Shown: positions 11,820-11,877 of the stretch, piece by piece | How the letters are laid out: each line of letters begins with the position of its first letter | Numbering within the stretch: position 1 is the first letter of the stretch | From: an uncultured Mycoplasmatota bacterium | GTDB lineage: Bacteria > Bacillota_I > Bacilli_A > RF39 > UBA660 | NCBI GenBank assembly: GCA_900549325.1 | Contig: UROI01000027.1 | Span: 1-11,877, forward strand | Reading direction: 5' to 3' | DNA length: 11,877 nt | Program-made: the position numbers and the translations under genes | Notes under the pieces: generated by a model | Database searches by the model: none | Told to the model about the DNA's origin: nothing | What the model saw: only the letters and a program-made list of their open reading frames with translations

Positions 11820-11877
11820 GTAAAATTGTAATTTGCTTATTAGAAAGAAATTATTATTTAAAGTTAAAATAAGATGT

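Larger units (their letters stand above)
8380..11877. mobile_element. One end of an integrative element (partial)
   Basis: From the SEC-C remnant rightwards come a repeat-rich noncoding end, a tyrosine integrase transcribed toward that end, an excisionase-like gene 3 bases upstream of it, then a class B sortase, HU protein and a small hypothetical gene. The xis-int order with int nearest the boundary is the Tn916-type layout, and class B sortases are common cargo of Gram-positive conjugative elements. No conjugation or replication genes are seen inside the window. The left boundary (about 8380) is inferred from the broken SEC-C gene. The right boundary is outside the window or unknown, and the HU gene and those around it could still be chromosomal. 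Confidence 0.55.

Noticed and set aside
1..11877. CRISPR array, tRNA or rRNA genes
   Set aside because: No regularly spaced repeats longer than about 20 bases and no cloverleaf or rRNA-like sequence were seen on either strand.

Overview
The window is a very AT-rich stretch in which every gene I can support lies on the minus strand, so transcription runs from high to low coordinates. Strong GGAGG-type ribosome binding sites, TATAAT promoters, intrinsic terminators, a CBS-domain family II pyrophosphatase, acetate kinase, a class B sortase and an ECF sigma/anti-sigma pair point to a low-GC Bacillota, probably a fermentative host-associated one such as the uncultured gut Bacilli lineages. That placement is inference. 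Tryptophan is read from TGG and TGA is used as a stop (for example at the end of the nrnA-like gene), so this is genetic code 11 and not the Mycoplasma code.

Region 1 (about 1-4440) is housekeeping metabolism. An ackA-nrnA pair (acetate kinase, then a DHH/DHHA1 phosphoesterase one base later) has its own promoter. Upstream of it, separated by a strong terminator, is a guaD-ppaC pair: guanine deaminase, then after 10 bases a CBS/DRTGG-regulated manganese pyrophosphatase. Together these supply acetate-fermentation ATP, purine salvage, pyrophosphate removal and nanoRNA/pAp turnover.

Region 2 (about 4440-7140) holds an unrecognised 185-residue protein, a small HD-domain phosphohydrolase-like protein and an ECF sigma factor/membrane anti-sigma pair. 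Intergenic spaces are short and packed with hairpins, and several promoters sit inside or against the terminator of the preceding gene. The unit before guaD carries two adjacent perfect hairpins that are not ordinary terminators.

Region 3 (about 7140-8400) holds a RhuM-family gene and, upstream of it, an orphan coding scrap. The scrap ends in CGSGKKYKNCCGK plus stop, which is the zinc-binding SEC-C tail found at the C-terminus of SecA and related proteins. It keeps what looks like its own terminator, but the rest of its gene is missing.

Region 4 (about 8380 to the right edge) reads as one end of an integrative element: direct and inverted repeats, a tyrosine integrase, an excisionase-like wHTH gene 3 bases upstream of it, then a class B sortase, an HU protein and a small charged hypothetical protein. 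The simplest reading is that the element integrated into the 3' end of a SEC-C-encoding gene (possibly secA) and displaced its last codons to 8338-8379. The other end of the element and the rest of the target gene would lie beyond 11877. This is the most interesting feature of the window, and the far end is needed to prove it.
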